NCBI GenBank assembly: GCA_018817195.1
Contig: JAHIUL010000094.1
Location: forward strand, 1 to 7,619
From: Candidatus Margulisiibacteriota bacterium
GTDB lineage: Bacteria > Margulisbacteria > WOR-1 > O2-12-FULL-45-9
DNA: 7,619 nt
Reading direction: 5' to 3'
Position numbers and translations under genes: made by a program. Shown piece by piece: positions 5,217 to 7,619 of the stretch (positions are counted from its first letter, which is position 1; each line of letters opens with the position of its first letter). Below the pieces are notes generated by a model. That model had not been told where the DNA came from, searched no databases, and saw only the letters and a list, made by a program, of their open reading frames with translations.

Positions 5217-5330
5217 ATGACTTGATTAAAGCGCTTGAACCAGCCAAAATGCACGTGCGGCAAAAAGATTGTTGAAGGCAGTGTTTTTTGTTCAAATTGC
5301 AAAGCGGCTATAGAAAGGGAAGATGTATGA
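5217..5330 (+). pseudogene. Tiny zinc-ribbon reading frame interrupted by TGA at codon 3
   Basis: A very strong Shine-Dalgarno site (AGGGAGGAG, 5202-5210) sits 6 nt before ATG 5217. The frame reads Met-Thr-TGA and then stays open for 34 codons to TGA 5328-5330, encoding LKRLNQPKCTCGKKIVEG then SVFCSNCKAAIERE. The four Cys (C-x-C-x10-C-x2-C) form a plausible zinc ribbon like those of short stand-alone ribbon proteins. Either the gene has a nonsense mutation or sequencing error, or translation starts at the in-frame TTG 5235 (31 residues), 9 nt after the TGA. UGA ends mtnA and other genes here, so a changed genetic code is unlikely, and no selenocysteine context such as CxxU is visible. Labelled as a pseudogene only because of the in-frame stop; it may be functional. 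Confidence 0.5.
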
Positions 5331-5349
5331 GGATAGGATAGTTGTTCCC

Positions 5350-5457
5350 TCAGCTCTTATTAGCTTGTTTTGCCCTTTTTAACGCGCGTTTTTCCTTAAG
5401 TGATAATTTAGCAACCTTTTTTGTATTCCTGTTGCCGCCTTGCTCTTTATTGGCCAT
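5350..5457 (-). CDS. 35-residue basic Lys/Arg-rich protein
   Basis: A short gene: ATG at 5457-5455, stop TGA at 5352-5350. It begins MANKEQGGNRNTKKVAK and ends SLKEKRALKRAKQANKS, with about a third of residues Lys or Arg and no hydrophobic segment. The Shine-Dalgarno GGAGGTG (minus strand, 5469-5463) is near perfect and 5 nt from the ATG, the best translation signal in the window. TATTAT (5489-5484) upstream could be a -10. The GNRxTKK start and SLKEKR end recall small basic conserved proteins of unknown role found in many bacteria. Such composition suggests nucleic-acid or ribosome contact, but that is inference. It is convergent with the zinc-ribbon frame and divergent from the FAD dehydrogenase. 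Confidence 0.7.
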   Translation of the reverse strand: MANKEQGGNRNTKKVAKLSLKEKRALKRAKQANKS

Positions 5458-5556
5458 GTTTGCACCTCCCTTGTTTGTTCATAATAATACCATATTAATC
5501 TAAATTCTTGTCCTTTTATATCAAACTTCAAATGTTTTGCCCGGCATTTTCTATGT

Positions 5557-5562
5557 TATTAT
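5557..5562 (+). promoter_or_regulatory. Possible -10 of the FAD dehydrogenase gene
   Basis: TATTAT ends 6 nt before ATG 5569, the same distance as in maf, and no Shine-Dalgarno sequence is present. No good -35 is found. TATGTT at 5552-5557 is an alternative. The remainder of the 5458-5568 gap shows only the start signals of the two divergent genes. Confidence 0.4.
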
Positions 5563-5568
5563 TAACTT

Positions 5569-7113
5569 ATGCAGTTAATACTCCACAATATTAAGATTTC
5601 TCTAGAAGAAGATTCGTTTTCTGCTTATAAGATTTTGGCGGCAAAGAAGCTTGGCATGCCTGAGACAGGTGTTCAAGAAATAAGAATTCTGAAGAAATCA
5701 TTGGACGCACGGGACAAAAGACAGTTTTATTATAATCTATCATTAGTTGCCACTGTTTCTAAAAGATATAAAAACAAGAAAAACTTTCCACAATTAAACG
5801 AAAAGCCGAGCAAAAAGGAAATAATAAATACCTTAAAGGAGCGCCCTGTAATTGTTGGCTTTGGTCCAGCTGGGATATTTGCTGCTTTAACATTCTTAGA
5901 ATATGGGATTAAGCCCATCATATTTGAAAGAGGCAAAAAGGTAGAACAGCGGATAAAAGATATCCGTGATTTTGAAAATAGTAAGATTTTTAATCCAGAA
6001 TCAAATGCTCAGTTTGGAGAGGGTGGGGCAGGCACGTATTCTGATGGCAAGCTGATCACGAGAATAAAGGAATCAGGCTATGTTGCAAAGGTTCTTGAAA
6101 CATTTATCAGGTTTGGGGCGTCGGAAGAAATAGCTTATTTCAACAAACCGCACCTTGGCACTGACCAGCTTTGTAAGATTATTAAAAGGATCAGAGAATT
6201 TATTGTGCAATCAGGTGGAGAAATCCACTTTCAAGCCAAAGTAACTAATCTAATCATTGAAAATGACAGTCTCAAGGGGGTAGAGGTTAATGGCCAGCAA
6301 AAATGCCTTTCCCCAACCATTGTTTTTGCAATTGGTCATTCTGCCCGTGACACTTTGCAGATGCTTAGCGCAAAAGGTGTTGGGCTTGAAGCAAAACCTT
6401 TTGCCCTTGGGGTAAGGATAGAGCATCCTGCTGAGCTAATTAATTTAATGCAGTATGGAGAAAAATATAAAGACAATCAAAAGATTGGACCAGCTGATTA
6501 CTCCTTAGCTCATGGCGGCGTATTTTCGTTCTGCATGTGCCCTGGCGGGGAAATAGTAAACGCCTCTTCTGAAAATGGCGGCCTGGCCTTAAATGGCATG
6601 AGTAATTCGCAGCGCAATGGCCAGTTTTCTAACTCTGCGATTGTGGCGGCTGTTTCAGTGGATGATTTTGGCTCATCACATCCTTTGGCTGGGATCGAAT
6701 TACAGAAGGAAATAGAAGTTAAGGCATATAAAAATTGGAGTGCGCCAGCCCAAAACTTATTGGATTATTTAAATGCAATCCAATCTCAAAAAATCAGGCC
6801 GAATTCGTACAAAATGGGAACGGTGTCAACAGAGCTTAACCAGCTTTTGCCGGGGTTTGTGACTAATAAGCTTATAGAGGCTTTTAAGTATTGGCAGCAA
6901 AGATTGCCCATGTTTGTTTCTGACCAAGCTGTGCTTATGGCTCCGGAGACCAGAACGTCTTCGCCAGTTAGGATTTTAAGAAGTGAGAAGCGAGAAGCGA
7001 TTAACCTAGCTGGTTTTTATCCGGTAGGAGAAGGGGCTGGCTATGCAGGCGGCATTACCAGCTCAGCTGTTGATGCGATTAAGACGGTTGAAGCGATACT
7101 GGGGATTTTGTAA
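5569..7113 (+). CDS. COG2509-type FAD-dependent dehydrogenase
   Basis: A 514-residue cytoplasmic flavoprotein of the uncharacterised NAD(FAD)-utilising dehydrogenase group (COG2509). Residues 1-65 form a small alpha/beta domain typical of the group. VIVGFGPAGIFAALTFLEYG (94-113) is the FAD-binding Rossmann motif (GxGxxG at 97-102), closed by FERG with Glu120 for the ribose. FGEGGAGTYSDGKL (149-162) is a strong group signature, followed by HLGTD, AIGHSARDT, PFALGVRIEHP, FSFCMCPGGEIVNASSE, PETRTSSPVRI and the C-terminal FAD block GFYPVGEGAGYAGG (482-495). All blocks are present and the length is usual, so it looks intact. The physiological substrate of the family is not known. It stands alone, with no Shine-Dalgarno site, and is followed by a long hairpin. 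Confidence 0.93.
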   Translation: MQLILHNIKISLEEDSFSAYKILAAKKLGMPETGVQEIRILKKSLDARDKRQFYYNLSLVATVSKRYKNKKNFPQLNEKPSKKEIINTLKERPVIVGFGPAGIFAALTFLEYGIKPIIFERGKKVEQRIKDIRDFENSKIFNPESNAQFGEGGAGTYSDGKLITRIKESGYVAKVLETFIRFGASEEIAYFNKPHLGTDQLCKIIKRIREFIVQSGGEIHFQAKVTNLIIENDSLKGVEVNGQQKCLSPTIVFAIGHSARDTLQMLSAKGVGLEAKPFALGVRIEHPAELINLMQYGEKYKDNQKIGPADYSLAHGGVFSFCMCPGGEIVNASSENGGLALNGMSNSQRNGQFSNSAIVAAVSVDDFGSSHPLAGIELQKEIEVKAYKNWSAPAQNLLDYLNAIQSQKIRPNSYKMGTVSTELNQLLPGFVTNKLIEAFKYWQQRLPMFVSDQAVLMAPETRTSSPVRILRSEKREAINLAGFYPVGEGAGYAGGITSSAVDAIKTVEAILGIL

Positions 7114-7121
7114 AAATTGGA

Positions 7122-7170
7122 GAGGCCCTTCGACCCCTCGCTCGGGACTTGCTCAGTATCGAAGGGTCTT
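7122..7170. terminator. Long hairpin between convergent genes, possible bidirectional terminator
   Basis: CCCTTCGA (7126-7133) pairs with TCGAAGGG (7159-7166), and the stem extends outward to 7122/7170 with G-T pairs, about 12 bp around a 25-nt loop. On the minus strand it is followed by a T5 run (7116-7112). On the plus strand no T run follows. It lies 8 nt after the FAD dehydrogenase stop and touches the stop codon of the DUF4389 gene. The GC-rich TTCGA-type arms look like a dispersed REP-like repeat. Confidence 0.6.
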
Positions 7171-7619
7171 AACTTTCCAAGCGAAACGGCGGATACTCGT
7201 CTGTCATTAACGCGGCATAGCCTGCAACGCGAATTATCCAGCGGTTCAAGCCCACAACAAGTTTAAAGATATCTTTTGAATATTTGCCGGTAAACAGCAG
7301 GGCAATGGCAGCAAAGATGGCCAGGATAAAAACCAGGCCGCCTCCGCCTGAAGTGCCCTGAAAAATAGATATAATAATGTATTGGGGAATTGCCAGCAGC
7401 CACCATTTGACCAGGACAAGGCCTCGGGACAGCTGCTTGGGATATGCAATCTCCAGGTCTGCGGGATAAGTCTTAACTGGTTTTAAGGTAAAAGGCGGAT
7501 ATTTGTCAGTAGCCAGAGCGCTGTAGCTGTAAAAAGCTACGCGCCATGACCAGCGCAAGACCCCTTCATTAAAGTTAAATAAACCCCTGGGGTATTTTGC
7601 CGTAAAAAGTATGGCAAAA
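7169..7619 (-). CDS. DUF4389 membrane protein, C-terminal part
   Basis: The minus strand is open from the right edge to TAA 7171-7169, giving 149 visible residues; the true start is outside. An in-frame TTG at 7558 falls in the middle of a conserved block and is not a start. The visible sequence holds two copies of one unit: FAILFTAKYPRGLFNFNEGV and on to TDKYPPF (7490-7618), and ALLFTGKYSKDIFKLVVGLN and on to TDEYPPF (7184-7303). Between them are KQLSRGLVLVKWWLLAIPQY and a second hydrophobic stretch. LFT.KYP...F....G..RW..RV..Y.....D.YPPF is the mark of DUF4389, a bacterial membrane family of unknown function with this tandem arrangement. Three hydrophobic segments are seen. It ends within the shared hairpin and is convergent with the FAD dehydrogenase. 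Confidence 0.82.
   Translation of the reverse strand, partial: FAILFTAKYPRGLFNFNEGVLRWSWRVAFYSYSALATDKYPPFTLKPVKTYPADLEIAYPKQLSRGLVLVKWWLLAIPQYIIISIFQGTSGGGGLVFILAIFAAIALLFTGKYSKDIFKLVVGLNRWIIRVAGYAALMTDEYPPFRLES

Noticed and set aside
5223..5225. TGA read as Sec, Gly or Trp (recoded genetic code)
   Set aside because: TGA ends mtnA, the genes at 172 and 1133, and the basic small protein, and no TGA interrupts the large genes. No CxxU-type context or convincing SECIS-like stem was seen.
7556..7558. TTG start for the DUF4389 gene
   Set aside because: The frame continues upstream to the edge through LFTAKYPRGLFNFNEGV, a conserved part of the family, so the start must be outside the window.

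Overview
This 7.6 kb window looks like a chromosomal segment from an AT-leaning bacterium with a Gram-negative-type envelope. Evidence is several Sec signal peptides, a lipoprotein with a long threonine linker, and a periplasmic lysozyme-like protein. Thr-rich linkers and the style of the lipoprotein's C-terminal domain recall uncultivated candidate phyla such as Margulisbacteria/WOR-1 or Omnitrophota. That placement is an impression, not a demonstration. TGA ends several clearly intact genes, so UGA acts as a stop here. No rRNA, tRNA, CRISPR, phage or transposase gene is visible.

Layout. 1-75 (minus) is the first 25 codons of a maf-family nucleotide pyrophosphatase that runs off the left edge. 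172-1420 (plus) holds three small exported proteins in a row: a Tyr-rich secreted protein, a lytic-transglycosylase-like protein and a DUF2279/YfiM-like protein. 1468-3095 (minus) is a two-gene operon, mtnA plus a class II aldolase overlapping by ATGA, which fits salvage of methylthioribose or deoxyribose 1-phosphate. 3187-3711 (plus) is a four-helix membrane protein with two CxxC-x6-C motifs. 3719-5104 (minus) is the lipoprotein with about 60 Thr in a 62-residue linker. 5105-5568 carries a promoter with a palindrome in its spacer, a tiny zinc-ribbon reading frame with an in-frame TGA at codon 3, and a 35-residue basic protein with an excellent Shine-Dalgarno site. 5569-7113 (plus) is a COG2509-type FAD dehydrogenase. 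7122-7170 is a long hairpin. 7169 to the right edge (minus) is a DUF4389 membrane protein whose start lies outside the window.

The most interesting general signal is in the start regions. maf, the DUF2279 gene, the lipoprotein gene and the FAD dehydrogenase lack a Shine-Dalgarno sequence but have TATAAT or TATTAT 6-9 nt before the start codon, predicting (near-)leaderless mRNAs. Other genes in the same window have strong Shine-Dalgarno sites. The best single regulatory locus is the lipoprotein promoter, where the perfect palindrome CCCGGCCGGG lies between the -35 and -10 and a matching half-site sits just upstream.
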